From: Halostella limicola
GTDB taxonomy: Archaea > Halobacteriota > Halobacteria > Halobacteriales > Natronoarchaeaceae
Assembly (NCBI RefSeq): GCF_003675875.1
Contig: NZ_RCDI01000002.1
Location: 870,786 to 934,785, forward strand
DNA: 64,000 nt
Reading direction: 5' to 3'
Shown in pieces: positions 40,449 through 52,592 of the stretch. A model generated the notes under the pieces. The model was not told where the DNA came from and did no database searches. It was given only the letters and a program-made list of their open reading frames with translations. The position numbers and the translations under genes are program-made. How positions within the stretch are numbered: the first letter of the stretch is position 1; each line of letters opens with the position of its first letter.

Positions 40449-41030
40449 TTAGTTGCCCTGGATCGCGTCGATGACCATCGCGGCCGCGATCACGGGTTCC
40501 TTCGGGACCGTGCTGGCGTCGTCGATGGTGATCTCGTACCGGTCGCGCAGCGAGAACTGCCCCGAGATGTTGCCGACGTGGTTGCCGTCGAGGTCCGTGA
40601 TCTCGTACTTGTGAGGGATCCAGCCGCCGAACGGGACGTAGTGGCGGGCCAGCGTCACGAGCGCGCCGCGGGAGTTGATCTCCGCGATCTTCGCCTCGGT
40701 TCTGGCGTCCCGGATCTTCCAGGTGTCCTGGAACAGGGAGTAGTCGTTGTCGAGGATGACCAGGTCCTCGCCGGTCCGGGCGTCGGAGAGGACGTAGTTG
40801 CCCGCGACGTCGATGATCCCGCCGGCCTTCACGGTGAACACCTCGTCGCCGTTCGCGCCGGTGAAGGGGAACTCCTCTTTCATCTTCAGCATCTTCTGTT
40901 TCCCCTTGAGGACGGTGTTGCCCGCCGCGTCGAGCGCCTTGTACTTGTTCCGGACCAGCGACTGCTCGACGACGTACCTGTCGTCGGAGAGATCGATGCC
41001 GGAGATGTCGTAATCGCGAGCGTCGCTCAT
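40449..41030 (-). CDS. LURP-one-related / scramblase-like protein
   Basis: A 193-residue beta-barrel-type protein with the LURP-one pattern: YVVEQSLVRNKYKALDAAGNTVLKGKQKMLKMKEEFPF at the N-terminus, IIDVAGNYVLSDARTGEDLVIL in the middle, and PFGGWIPHKYEITDLDGNHVGNISGQF later. Members are tubby/scramblase-like. The ATG at 41030 is preferred to an upstream Met. The function is unknown in archaea. It is divergent from uvrA at 126 nt. Confidence 0.78.
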   Translation of the reverse strand: MSDARDYDISGIDLSDDRYVVEQSLVRNKYKALDAAGNTVLKGKQKMLKMKEEFPFTGANGDEVFTVKAGGIIDVAGNYVLSDARTGEDLVILDNDYSLFQDTWKIRDARTEAKIAEINSRGALVTLARHYVPFGGWIPHKYEITDLDGNHVGNISGQFSLRDRYEITIDDASTVPKEPVIAAAMVIDAIQGN

Positions 41031-41156
41031 GGGGTATCCCTCAGGTCGTCGACGCATGAAACTTTCTATATTGTGTCCCTTCTATTGTTCTGATAAACGC
41101 CGTAAACGGGCCCGAACCGACAGGGTTTCACCCTCCCCGTCCCTGAACGCGGATAG

Positions 41157-44108
<2,952 letters not shown>

Positions 44109-44223
44109 CCGCAGTCTCGCTCGGACAGAGCGACGACTGAGACGTTCCGGATCCAAACGTCGCTTTTCTTACCGTATCCCAGTTCAGGATACACCTTTCC
44201 CCGAGTCGCCCGTAGGATCGGGT

Positions 44224-45231
44224 ATGACGACTGCCTATGCGGCGATGCGAGACGCGCTCGTGGTCGCCGACCGCGAGGGCGCGGACTGGTCCTACGACCA
44301 CCGCCTCGACGGCCGCTCCCTGGAGTGCGTCGCGGCCTCGTCCGACCGGTCGGAACGGGCGTTCGTCGGAACGTTCGAATCCGGCCTCCAGCGGACGACC
44401 GACGGGGGCGAGACGTTCGAGCGCATCGGCGCGGCGTCCATCGAGCAGGACGCCGTGCTGTCGGTCGCCGTCTCGCCGCACGACCCCGACGTGGTGTACG
44501 CCGGCACGGAACCGTCGCGGCTGTACCGATCGACGGACAGCGGCGACACGTGGACGCAGGTCGGCGGGCTGACCGACCTGCCGTCGGCGGACGAGTGGTC
44601 GTTCCCGCCGCGGCCGGACACGCACCACGTCCGGTGGATCGAACCGGACCCGCACGACCCCGATCGGCTGTACGTCGGCATCGAGGCCGGCGCGCTGCTA
44701 CTGACCGAGGACGGCGGCGACACGTGGCGCGAGCGCCCGCCGGGATCGCGCCGGGACAACCACACGCTGACCACCCACCCCGACGCGCCGGACCGCGCGT
44801 GGAGCGCGGCGGGTGACGGCTACGCCGAGACGCGCGACGGCGGCGAGACGTGGGAGCGTCCGGAGGACGGTCTCGATCACCGCTACTGCTGGAGCCTCGC
44901 CGTGGATCCCGCGGACCCGGACACCGTGCTCATGTCCGCCGCGAGCGGGGCGTACTCGGCGCACGACGCGGACCGCGCGGAGTCGTACCTCTACCGTAAG
45001 CGTGGCGGGGAGAGCGAGAGCGAAAGCGAGTGGTTCCGGTTGACGAACTTCCCCGCCGACGAGGGCGTCGTTCGTGCGGTGCTCGCGGTCGGTAACGAGG
45101 CCGGTGAGTGCTACGCGGCGACGAATCGAGGGCTGTTCCGCACCGCGGACGCCGGCGACCACTGGGAGCGCGTCCCGGTTCCGTGGGAACGGTTCGAGGA
45201 GCACACGTGCCAGGGGCTGGCGGTCGTGTAG
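44224..45231 (+). CDS. BNR/Asp-box repeat protein (sialidase-like beta-propeller fold)
   Basis: A 335-residue protein with repeated Asp-box motifs: TDGGETFERI, STDSGDTWTQV, TEDGGDTWRER, TRDGGETWERP and TADAGDHWERV. These form a WD40/YVTN/BNR-like propeller, but no sialidase catalytic residues can be named. There is no signal peptide, so it is probably cytoplasmic. Role unknown. It follows uvrA by about 115 nt on the same strand and precedes the flavoprotein by 59 nt. Confidence 0.8.
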   Translation: MTTAYAAMRDALVVADREGADWSYDHRLDGRSLECVAASSDRSERAFVGTFESGLQRTTDGGETFERIGAASIEQDAVLSVAVSPHDPDVVYAGTEPSRLYRSTDSGDTWTQVGGLTDLPSADEWSFPPRPDTHHVRWIEPDPHDPDRLYVGIEAGALLLTEDGGDTWRERPPGSRRDNHTLTTHPDAPDRAWSAAGDGYAETRDGGETWERPEDGLDHRYCWSLAVDPADPDTVLMSAASGAYSAHDADRAESYLYRKRGGESESESEWFRLTNFPADEGVVRAVLAVGNEAGECYAATNRGLFRTADAGDHWERVPVPWERFEEHTCQGLAVV

Positions 45232-45290
45232 GCCGGGAGCGCCGGTCCCGACCGCGAGATATTTGACCGCCGACACTGTACCCACGGCCG

Positions 45291-46370
45291 ATGTACGACT
45301 TCGCCGTCGTCGGTGCCGGCCCCGCCGGCTCGCGGTTCGCCCGCCGCGCCGCCGAGGAGGGGTACGACGTGCTCGCGCTCGAACAGGGCGAGGTGGGTGA
45401 CCCGCTCGCCTGCTCCGGTCACGTCAGCACGGACGTCTGGGAGTACGCGGGCCCGGACGCCCGGGCCGACCTCCTCCAGAACGAGATCCTCGGCGCGCGC
45501 TTCCACGTCGGCGGGCCGGGGAGCGGCGCCTATCCCTTCTACAAACGCGAGGTCGTGTCGAACGTCATCGACCGCGTCGGGCTCGACCGACACCTCGCCG
45601 ACCTCGCCCGCGACGCTGGCGCGGACCTGCGCGAGCACCACACCGTCACCGCTGTCGACGAGTACCACGACCGCGTCGAGGTGACGGCACGGGGACCCGA
45701 CGGCACCGAGACGTTCGAAGCACGGATGGTCGCGGGCTGCGACGGTCCGCGGTCGCGCGTGCGGGACGAACTCGGTTTGCCCGAGCCGGGCGAACTCCTC
45801 CACGGCGTGCTCGGGTTCGACGCGGACGCCGACGCGGAGAACTTCGTCGACGTCCACCTGACCGCGCCGCGGTTTTTCGCGTGGCGCATCCCGCGGGGCG
45901 ACGCGGGCGTGGAGTACGGCCTCGCCGCGCCGCCGGGCGACGACGTCGGGCGGCGCTTCGAGGATCTGGTCGACGCGTACGGCGTCGACTGTCACCGCCG
46001 CTGCTCGGGCGCGATCCCGATCGGCCCGCCGGAGCGCGTCACCAGCACGCGCGGGTTCCTGCTGGGCGACGCCGCGGCGCAGACGAAGCCGTTCACCGGC
46101 GGGGGGATCCTCTACGGGATGACCAGCGCGGACCACGCGGTCGAGGCGATCGACCCCGACAGCCCGGGGAGCCTGCAGGGGTACGAGCGCGCGTGGCGCG
46201 GCGACCTCTCGCAGGAGATCCGACTCGGCCACTGGCTCCGCCGAGCGTACTCCCTGCCGGAACCCGTCCAGCGCGCGGGACTGCGGGCGCTCTCCGGCGA
46301 GATCGGGGTCCACATGGACCGGCCGACGTCGATGTTCTCGCGAGAGCACCTGCGGAAGGTCTTCTCGTAG
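45291..46370 (+). CDS. Geranylgeranyl reductase family flavoprotein
   Basis: A 359-residue FAD-dependent monooxygenase/reductase of the GGR family. The dinucleotide motif GAGPAGSRFARRAAEEG is at residues 8-24, a CSGHVS block near 42, and the ribityl-binding GDAAAQTKPFTGGGI near 263 are all family features. It could reduce isoprenoid double bonds in archaeal lipids or menaquinone; the exact substrate is not set by sequence. Length is near normal. It follows the BNR gene by 59 nt. Confidence 0.83.
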   Translation: MYDFAVVGAGPAGSRFARRAAEEGYDVLALEQGEVGDPLACSGHVSTDVWEYAGPDARADLLQNEILGARFHVGGPGSGAYPFYKREVVSNVIDRVGLDRHLADLARDAGADLREHHTVTAVDEYHDRVEVTARGPDGTETFEARMVAGCDGPRSRVRDELGLPEPGELLHGVLGFDADADAENFVDVHLTAPRFFAWRIPRGDAGVEYGLAAPPGDDVGRRFEDLVDAYGVDCHRRCSGAIPIGPPERVTSTRGFLLGDAAAQTKPFTGGGILYGMTSADHAVEAIDPDSPGSLQGYERAWRGDLSQEIRLGHWLRRAYSLPEPVQRAGLRALSGEIGVHMDRPTSMFSREHLRKVFS

Positions 46371-46503
46371 CGAACAGGCGACGCGGGGGCGAACGCGGCG
46401 CAGGGCGGGGCGTCGCGCACCCGCGGGCCGCCCTGCGGTCGTGGTCAGGTCACGGCGGCGATGGCCGCGGACTCGGTGAAAAAGGTGCGGACGAAACGGA
46501 TCC

Positions 46504-47589
46504 TTATTGGTACGTCGGCAGTCGCGCGGAGTCGTCGCTCCCGTCCACGAACGGCAGCGCCGTGCGCTGCGCCGGGACTTCCTCCCCGCCGACGCGGACG
46601 GTGAGGCCCCCTTCTGGCGCGTCGAAGTCGGCGACGGCCAGCGCGATCGGAGCGTCGAGCATCGGGCTCTCGGCGGCGCGGGTCACCTCGCCGACCGCCT
46701 CGTCGCCAGCGAAGACGGCGGCGCCGCCGTCGGGCAGGCGCTCGGGGCGGAGGCCGACGACGCGCTTGCTCGGCCGGCCGCGGTTCTCGACGCGGGAGAC
46801 GACCTCCTGCCCGACGTAACAGCCCTTGTCGAAGTCGAGCGCGTTCCGGAGGCCGACGACGTTCGGGATGTTCCCTTCCAGTTCCGTCTCGAACAGCGGC
46901 GTGCCGGCTTCGAGCGTGAGCGCCTCCCACGTCTGGAGGCCGAAGGGCGCGGCGTTCAGGCCGTGGTTCTCCAGCGTGTCGAAGACGTCCGCCGCGTCGT
47001 CTGCGGCACAGATGACCTCGTACCCCTCCTCGCCCGCGAGCGCGTCCGTGCGGACGACCGTGACGCCCTCGTCGCCCATGGACCCGCGGACGAACGTGAG
47101 CCGCCCGTCCGGCGACGCCGCGCCGTTGAGCACGCTCGCTATCTTCTCGGTCGCCTTGGGGCCGTGGACGCCGAAGACGGCGAACTCGTCGGTGGCGACG
47201 CTCACCTCGACGTCCTCGATGAAGATCTTCTCCGACCACTCCTCCGCCAGCGGACCGGCCCGGCCGGGCGGCGTGAAAAGCAGGAGGCGGTCGTTCGCGT
47301 TGTAGACGTACATGTCCGTCTCGATGCCGCCCTGCGGGTCGAGCAGGAGCGCGTAGACGCCCTCGCCGTCCTCGTCGGGGACGCGGTTCGAGACGGCGTT
47401 GTCGACGTAGTCGACGCGGTCGTCCCCGGTGACGACGACGACGCCGTAGTGCATCTCGGTGAGGCCCACGACCTTCCGGACGGCCCGGTGGGCCCGGTCG
47501 GGGCGGCCGTACTCCAGAGCGACCCGCCGCCCGCCGCGCTCGTCGAACGTCGCGCCGTGGTCCTCGTGGACCGACTCGATGACCGTCAT
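46504..47589 (-). CDS. YgfZ/GcvT-like folate-binding protein (aminomethyltransferase family)
   Basis: A 361-residue protein with the GcvT fold and the YgfZ signature KGCYVGQEVVSR near residue 255, including the conserved Cys. YgfZ-type proteins use tetrahydrofolate to help assemble or repair Fe-S enzymes. GcvT proper lacks this Cys motif, so YgfZ is favoured. The N-terminal HEDHGATFDERGGRRVALEYG and later LLLDPQGGI match haloarchaeal versions. It lies 71 nt downstream of the DUF6432-like gene on the same strand. Confidence 0.8.
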   Translation of the reverse strand: MTVIESVHEDHGATFDERGGRRVALEYGRPDRAHRAVRKVVGLTEMHYGVVVVTGDDRVDYVDNAVSNRVPDEDGEGVYALLLDPQGGIETDMYVYNANDRLLLFTPPGRAGPLAEEWSEKIFIEDVEVSVATDEFAVFGVHGPKATEKIASVLNGAASPDGRLTFVRGSMGDEGVTVVRTDALAGEEGYEVICAADDAADVFDTLENHGLNAAPFGLQTWEALTLEAGTPLFETELEGNIPNVVGLRNALDFDKGCYVGQEVVSRVENRGRPSKRVVGLRPERLPDGGAAVFAGDEAVGEVTRAAESPMLDAPIALAVADFDAPEGGLTVRVGGEEVPAQRTALPFVDGSDDSARLPTYQ

Positions 47590-47660
47590 ACTCGTGTGAT
47601 GGCGTCAGCGGCGGAAAAACCTCCCTATCCCGGGGGCGCGAACGGCGAGTCGGGCCTCGG

Positions 47661-47960
47661 TCAGAACGGCAGGCGGTCGCGGACCCGGTCGAGGATGCTC
47701 TCGTCCGGGTCCTGCGGTTCGCCGGGGTCGGGGACGACGCTGTCGTCGGGCTTGATCACCGTCCGGTCGCCGTTCTCCTCGACGGTGATGAGCCCGTCGT
47801 CTTTCAGCGTCGCCAGCGCCCCCTCCAGGTCGTCGATGTCCGCCTCGACGTGGGACCTGATCTCGAAGACCGTCATCCCCTCGTCGCTCCGGTCGACGAG
47901 GGCGTCGAGTACCGAGACCTCCACCGAGTCCCGGTCACGGTACTCCCGCTTTGCTCTCAT
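47661..47960 (-). CDS. DUF6432-like winged-helix protein
   Basis: A 99-residue protein with a winged-helix look: YRDRDSVEVSVLDALVDRSDEGMTVFEIRSHVEADIDDLEGALATLKDDGLITVEE, then a disordered Pro/Asp-rich tail. It is a small haloarchaeal family I recall as DUF6432. DNA binding is inferred from the fold only. It is divergent from the two-zinc-knuckle gene at 48051, 90 nt away. Confidence 0.6.
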   Translation of the reverse strand: MRAKREYRDRDSVEVSVLDALVDRSDEGMTVFEIRSHVEADIDDLEGALATLKDDGLITVEENGDRTVIKPDDSVVPDPGEPQDPDESILDRVRDRLPF

Positions 47961-48050
47961 GGGCCATAGTTCGCGTGGGTGGGATTTACCATTAACCCCT
48001 GGTTCGGGTAAGCAGTAGCCTTTTGAGTCCCGGTTGGATAGGGAGTCACA

Positions 48051-48983
48051 ATGGCTATCAGGTGTTCGTTGCTCGGGCACGACTTCGGCGACCCCGAGGT
48101 CGAGCGCGAGCGCGAGGAGGACGGAAACGAGGTGGTCGAGACGGTCCGCGAGGTGGAGACGTGCGGCCGCTGCGGGAAGACGAAGCTCATCAGCGAGAAC
48201 AAGAACGTCACGACGCTCGGCGCGGTCGACGACCGCGACGGCCCGTCGGTCGACGAGGCGTTCGGGTCCGGCGGCCCGTCTGCCGACGCCGGTGAGAGCG
48301 CCGACCCGGCGAGCCCCGATCCCGCGAACGCTGGCGCGGACGACGCCGGTGCGGCGTCGGAGGACGCCGGTGCGGCGATCGACGACGCCGAGGAGATCGA
48401 CCCCGACGCGACCGACGCGGAGATCATCGACGAGACCGCGGACGTGGAGTCCCCCGCCGCCGAGGAGGCCCGGACGGACACCGCCGAGGACGTCGTCACC
48501 GACGCCGAGGGCGAGCCGGACCCCGTGGAGGACGACGCGGTCATCCTCGACGACGAGGACGCGGAGCCCGACCGGGACCGCCAGCACGGCGAGTGGCCGG
48601 ACGCCGAGGACACCGGCGGCCGAGACGACGCCGCCCCGGAGCCGTCGGCCTGGCCCGAGCAGGAGGGCGAGGACGAGGGGTACGACGCGCGGCTGGACGA
48701 CGAGGAGGCCGACGTGGAGTTCGGGGGCGGGTTGACCCCGGAGCCCGCAGACGTCGACGTCGAGGGCGACGAGACGGTCGGCGGGGAGCCCGTCGAAGAC
48801 ACCGGCATCACCAGCGCGAGCGCGGCGCCTTCGCCGGACGCGCCGGCGGACACGGAGAGCGTCGCCACGGAGTTTTTCTGCCCCGAGTGCGGCTACGCGG
48901 CGGCGGCGGACCGGTCCTCGCTGCGCGCCGGCGACATCTGCCCCGAGTGCCAGCACGGATACATAACCGAACGGGAGCGGTAA
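48051..48983 (+). CDS. DUF7093-like protein with terminal zinc knuckles and long acidic linker
   Basis: A 310-residue protein. A CGRCGKTK pair near residues 38-41 lies close to the N-terminus and a CPECGYAAAADRSSLRAGDICPECQHG pair at the C-terminus, so two zinc sites bracket about 220 residues of Asp/Glu/Ala/Pro low complexity. The middle is almost certainly disordered. It resembles a haloarchaeal family I recall as DUF7093; no function known. The layout might tether two partners. The start ATG at 48051 is preceded by TTTTGAG-like sequence. Confidence 0.75.
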   Translation: MAIRCSLLGHDFGDPEVEREREEDGNEVVETVREVETCGRCGKTKLISENKNVTTLGAVDDRDGPSVDEAFGSGGPSADAGESADPASPDPANAGADDAGAASEDAGAAIDDAEEIDPDATDAEIIDETADVESPAAEEARTDTAEDVVTDAEGEPDPVEDDAVILDDEDAEPDRDRQHGEWPDAEDTGGRDDAAPEPSAWPEQEGEDEGYDARLDDEEADVEFGGGLTPEPADVDVEGDETVGGEPVEDTGITSASAAPSPDAPADTESVATEFFCPECGYAAAADRSSLRAGDICPECQHGYITERER

Positions 48984-49023
48984 CGCGAAAAGGGTAAACC
49001 TCCCCCTGTTCATCTCATCACGC

Positions 49024-49416
49024 ATGAAGGAGTACAAGATGCGTCGCGGCGAATACCTCGAAGAACGGATCCCGGACATGGAAGCCACCGTCGAGGAGTA
49101 CTTCGGCGAGGTCACCGACACCGAGGAGTACAAGGGCAACGACCTCTACGTCGTCGAGGACCCCGACAACCCCGTCTTCGACCGGATCGTCGCCGGCACG
49201 GCGGCGTACGGCAGCAAAAAGGACAAGCTCGCGGTCCACTTCGAGGAGCGCGACGCCGAGGACGTCATCGCCGAAGGGAACGCCGACGCGGCCGCTGACG
49301 CGGTGGACGCCAAAAACGAGTTCCTGCTCGAAGCCACGGGCCGGGACGCCAAGGCCCGCCGCGAGTCGATGAAGCGCGAGGTCGAGGACGACCCCGATCA
49401 CGACGTCGACGCCTGA
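49024..49416 (+). CDS. DUF5611-like haloarchaeal protein
   Basis: A 130-residue soluble protein starting KEYKMRRGEYLEERIPDMEATVEEYFGEVTDTEEYKGNDLYVV, with mixed alpha/beta content and a charged C-terminal helix. The beginning matches a small haloarchaeal family I recall as DUF5611. Function unknown. It follows the 48051 gene after 40 nt and converges on sepF. Confidence 0.65.
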   Translation: MKEYKMRRGEYLEERIPDMEATVEEYFGEVTDTEEYKGNDLYVVEDPDNPVFDRIVAGTAAYGSKKDKLAVHFEERDAEDVIAEGNADAAADAVDAKNEFLLEATGRDAKARRESMKREVEDDPDHDVDA

Positions 49417-49461
49417 GCCGATCGCTTATCCGCTTTCTCTCGCCGGCGACGAGCGGCGGCG

Positions 49462-49821
49462 CTACCGCCCGCCGAGCTTCTCGCGGCTGATGCGGACGCC
49501 GGTCGGCGTGACGATGATCTGGTCGTCGCCCTTCTGGACGATGTCGCCGCCGACCTCCTCGGCGACCTGCCGGAGCTCGTCGGTGATGTGTTCGACCGTC
49601 GGGTCCTCCGTGCGGAGGCGGGTGATGTCGGCGATGACGAGGTCGCCGTCGTACACCGCGTCCTTGATGTCGATCACGTTCTCCTTGCCCGATATCTCGG
49701 CGACGTGGACCTCCATCGCCGCGTCGCCGGAGGCGGCGTCGAAATCGTCAGGATCGAGTTCGACGTAGTCCCCGGTCGAGCGAGCGCCGCGGTCGCCGAG
49801 GATCTTACTCATGAGTCCCAT
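49462..49821 (-). CDS. sepF: Cell division protein SepF
   Basis: A 119-residue archaeal SepF, the membrane anchor for FtsZ in archaea. The N-terminal MGLMSKILGDRG forms the amphipathic membrane-binding helix and the remainder, with VIDIKDAVYDGDLVIADITRLRTEDPTVEHITDELRQVAEEVGGDIVQKGDDQIIVTP, is the SepF core. It lacks the bacterial ring-forming extension. The start is fixed by the amphipathic helix. No ftsZ is nearby. It is divergent from the S8 protease gene. Confidence 0.92.
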   Translation of the reverse strand: MGLMSKILGDRGARSTGDYVELDPDDFDAASGDAAMEVHVAEISGKENVIDIKDAVYDGDLVIADITRLRTEDPTVEHITDELRQVAEEVGGDIVQKGDDQIIVTPTGVRISREKLGGR

Positions 49822-49964
49822 AGGGGAATCCCTCCAGCGGAGCGAGTATAGTTCTTACGTCAGACGGGACCGCGTGCGGCGGTTCCCGCCGGCCGCGCCG
49901 CCGTCGTCGCCGGAACACGTCAGCGCGTGCGAATTGTTGGGGCAGTAATAACACGGGAAAGGCA

Positions 49965-49970
49965 TTTATG
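49965..49970 (+). promoter_or_regulatory. TATA-like box of the S8 protease gene
   Basis: TTTATG lies 29-34 nt before the ATG at 49999, matching leaderless haloarchaeal promoters. Confidence 0.45.
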
Positions 49971-49998
49971 CATCCTATCACAGAAAGAGACACGTCGA

Positions 49999-51771
49999 AT
50001 GACAGACAAAGAGATAACCCGGCGCGGCGTTCTTCGGAACGTCGGTGCCGGCGTAGGGGGAACGGCGTTAGTGGGAACGGCCTCGGGGGCCGGAAATGAC
50101 AGGTACGTAATTGGAACGAGATCGGGGCGGGGAGCGGACGCGGCGAGACGCCGCGCCGACGAGGTGACCCGGGAACTCGACTTCGGCCGCATCGGTCGAG
50201 CGGTCGCGGGGCGGTTCCCCGAGCCCGCGGTCGAGGCGCTGCGGAGCCGGCCGGACGTGCGGTACGTCGAGCGAGACGGCGCGGTGCGGGCGCTCGCGCA
50301 GACGCTGCCGTGGGGCGTCGACCGCGTGGACGCCGACGCGGCCCACGACGCCGGCGAGACGGGGAACGGCGCGGACGTCGCCGTCATCGACACCGGTATC
50401 GACAGCGATCACCCGGACCTGCAGGCGAACCTCGGCGATGGGTACGCGGTCGAGACCTGTTCGAGCGGCGACTGCAACTACGCGTGGGACGACGACAACG
50501 ACCACGGCACCCACTGTGCGGGTATCGCCGGCGCGGTCGACGACAGCGAGGGCGTCGTCGGCGTCAGCACCGAGGCGACGCTGCACGCGGTGAAGGTACT
50601 CGACGGCGACGGGTCCGGGACGTTCTCCGGCGTCGCCGACGGCATCCGATGGGTCGCCGACCAGGGGTACGACGTCGGTAGCCTGAGCATCGGCGCGAGT
50701 TCCGGGTCGCAGACGCTGGCGGACGCGTGTCAGTACGCCGCGGAGAAGGGCGTCCTGCTCGTCGCGGCGGCGGGCAACAGCGGCCCCTGCTCGGACTGCG
50801 TCGCCTACCCGGCCGCGTACCCGGAGGTCGTCGCGGTCAGTTCGACGGACAGCGACGATTCGCTGTCCTCCTTCTCATCGACCGGGCCGGAGGTCGAACT
50901 CGCGGCGCCCGGCGGGAGCATCTACTCGACGGTCGTCGACGGCTACGCCACGTTCTCCGGCACGTCGATGGCCTGCCCGCACGTCAGCGGGGCCGCGGGC
51001 CAGTTGATGGCGAACGGCTACTCGAACACCGAGGCGCGGCAGCGGCTCCGCGACACCGCCCAGGACGTCGGCCTCTCCAGCGACGACCAGGGGAGCGGCC
51101 TGCTCGACGTCGAGGCCGCGGTGGGGAGCTCCGACGACGGCAGTGGCGGCGACACCTCCGTCGCCGTCTCGACGGGCGACGCGACAAACGTCGGCGAGAC
51201 GTCGGCGACGCTCTCCGGCGACCTGACCGACCTCGGCGGCGCGGAGTCGGCGGACGTCTACTTCGAGTACGGCCCGACCGGCGGCAGCCTCTCGAACGCG
51301 ACGAGCGCGCAGACGCTGTCGGCGACGGGCTCGTTCAGCGCCGACGCGACTGGTCTCGACAGCGGCACGGAGTACGAGTACCGCGCCGTCGCCGAGGCGA
51401 GCGACGGCGACGCGGACGCGGGGAGCGCGCTGACGTTCACGACCAGCGACGGGAGCGGCGGGAGCGGTACCGCACCGGTCGTCGACAGCTACCGGGTCAC
51501 GGAGGCCGGGTCGCCCAACCCGCACGCGGAGATCACGGCCGACTGGACCGTGTCGGACGCCGACGGCGACCTCGCCACCGTCGTCGTCGAGGTGTTCGAC
51601 GCGGGCGGGTCGCGCGTCGACGCCGCCTCGACGGACGTGAGCGGCGGGAGCGCGAGCGGCACGGATCAGTTCTCCGTCAAGCACGCCCGCGGCGGGACGT
51701 TCGACGTGACGCTGACCGTGACGGACGCGACCGACCTGCGCGCGTCGGCGACGCGGACCGTCTCCGAGTGA
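49999..51771 (+). CDS. Tat-exported S8 subtilisin-like protease (halolysin type)
   Basis: A 590-residue secreted protease. The twin-arginine signal is EITRRGVLRN (residues 5-14), then an inhibitor-like propeptide to about residue 105. The catalytic triad is Asp131 (VIDTGID), His169 (DHGTHCAG) and Ser323 (GTSMACPHVSG), with Asn260 as oxyanion residue. From about 350 a Ser/Gly linker leads to two beta-sandwich segments resembling fibronectin-III and PKD-like domains. Cysteines at 154/159 and 264/267 could form extracellular disulfides. It should degrade peptides outside the cell. Length is somewhat larger than classical halolysins. Confidence 0.92.
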   Translation: MTDKEITRRGVLRNVGAGVGGTALVGTASGAGNDRYVIGTRSGRGADAARRRADEVTRELDFGRIGRAVAGRFPEPAVEALRSRPDVRYVERDGAVRALAQTLPWGVDRVDADAAHDAGETGNGADVAVIDTGIDSDHPDLQANLGDGYAVETCSSGDCNYAWDDDNDHGTHCAGIAGAVDDSEGVVGVSTEATLHAVKVLDGDGSGTFSGVADGIRWVADQGYDVGSLSIGASSGSQTLADACQYAAEKGVLLVAAAGNSGPCSDCVAYPAAYPEVVAVSSTDSDDSLSSFSSTGPEVELAAPGGSIYSTVVDGYATFSGTSMACPHVSGAAGQLMANGYSNTEARQRLRDTAQDVGLSSDDQGSGLLDVEAAVGSSDDGSGGDTSVAVSTGDATNVGETSATLSGDLTDLGGAESADVYFEYGPTGGSLSNATSAQTLSATGSFSADATGLDSGTEYEYRAVAEASDGDADAGSALTFTTSDGSGGSGTAPVVDSYRVTEAGSPNPHAEITADWTVSDADGDLATVVVEVFDAGGSRVDAASTDVSGGSASGTDQFSVKHARGGTFDVTLTVTDATDLRASATRTVSE

Positions 51772-51807
51772 GCGCCGCGTAGCGGTAAGACCCTCGCCGG
51801 AACGGAG

Positions 51808-51815
51808 TTTTTTGA
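51808..51815 (+). promoter_or_regulatory. TATA-like box of the DUF1028 gene
   Basis: The run TTTTTTGA lies 24-31 nt before the ATG at 51839. Confidence 0.4.
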
Positions 51816-51838
51816 CCGGTCCGCGCCTCGGACCGCAC

Positions 51839-52549
51839 ATGACTTTCAGCATCTGCGTTCGGGAGTCGTTCGAGGACGACGAAGGCGAGGAGCAGACGCG
51901 CTTCGGCGTCGCGGTCACGACGCGACTGCCGGGCGTCGGGACGCTCTGTCCGTTCGCCAGCGAGAACGGCGCGGTGGCGACCCAGAGCCTCGTCAACGTC
52001 GAGCTGGGCAAGAGGGGCGTCGAGTACCTCGACGACGGGTTGTCCGTCGAGGACGCGCTCGAAGCGCTGCTCAACGCCGACGACGGCGCGCCCCAGCGCC
52101 AGTTACACGGTGTGGACGCGGACGGCACCTTCGCGTTCTCCGGCGAGGAGTGCAAGGGCTGGTTCGGCCACGTCGAGGGCGAGAACTACACCGTCGCGGG
52201 CAACCTGCTCACCGGAGAGGAGGTCGTCGACGCGACCGCGGCCGCGTACGAGGCGAGCCGCGGCGAGGACCGACCGCTCGCCGAACGCCTGATCGACGCG
52301 CTGGCCGCGGGCCACGCGGAGGGCGGCGACAAGCGCGAGGAGTTACACGTCCAGAGTGCGGCGCTGCTCGTCGAGTCGACCGCCGACCCGGTGGTCGACC
52401 CGTACTTCAACGACCTCCGGGTCGACGCGACGGAGACCCCGATCGCGGACCTCCGCGAGACGTACGAGCACGCCGTCGAGGGGTACGAAATGGCGATGGA
52501 GCGCTATGAGGACGCCTACGACGAGGACAGCCTGGACGAGTCGGAGTGA
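51839..52549 (+). CDS. DUF1028 family protein (Ntn-hydrolase-like)
   Basis: A 236-residue cytoplasmic protein starting TFSICVRES, then RFGVAVTTRLPGVGTLCPFASENGAVATQSLVNVELGKRGVEYLDDGLSVEDALEALL, the DUF1028 signature. These proteins have an Ntn-hydrolase fold and are often near peptidases, but activity is unproven. The ATG at 51839 is supported by a TATA-like box. It precedes the lipoprotein gene by 43 nt. Confidence 0.85.
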   Translation: MTFSICVRESFEDDEGEEQTRFGVAVTTRLPGVGTLCPFASENGAVATQSLVNVELGKRGVEYLDDGLSVEDALEALLNADDGAPQRQLHGVDADGTFAFSGEECKGWFGHVEGENYTVAGNLLTGEEVVDATAAAYEASRGEDRPLAERLIDALAAGHAEGGDKREELHVQSAALLVESTADPVVDPYFNDLRVDATETPIADLRETYEHAVEGYEMAMERYEDAYDEDSLDESE

Positions 52550-52592
52550 CGGGAAAGTTACAAACCGTCCGTCTCCCTATCGTGGGGGAGGA

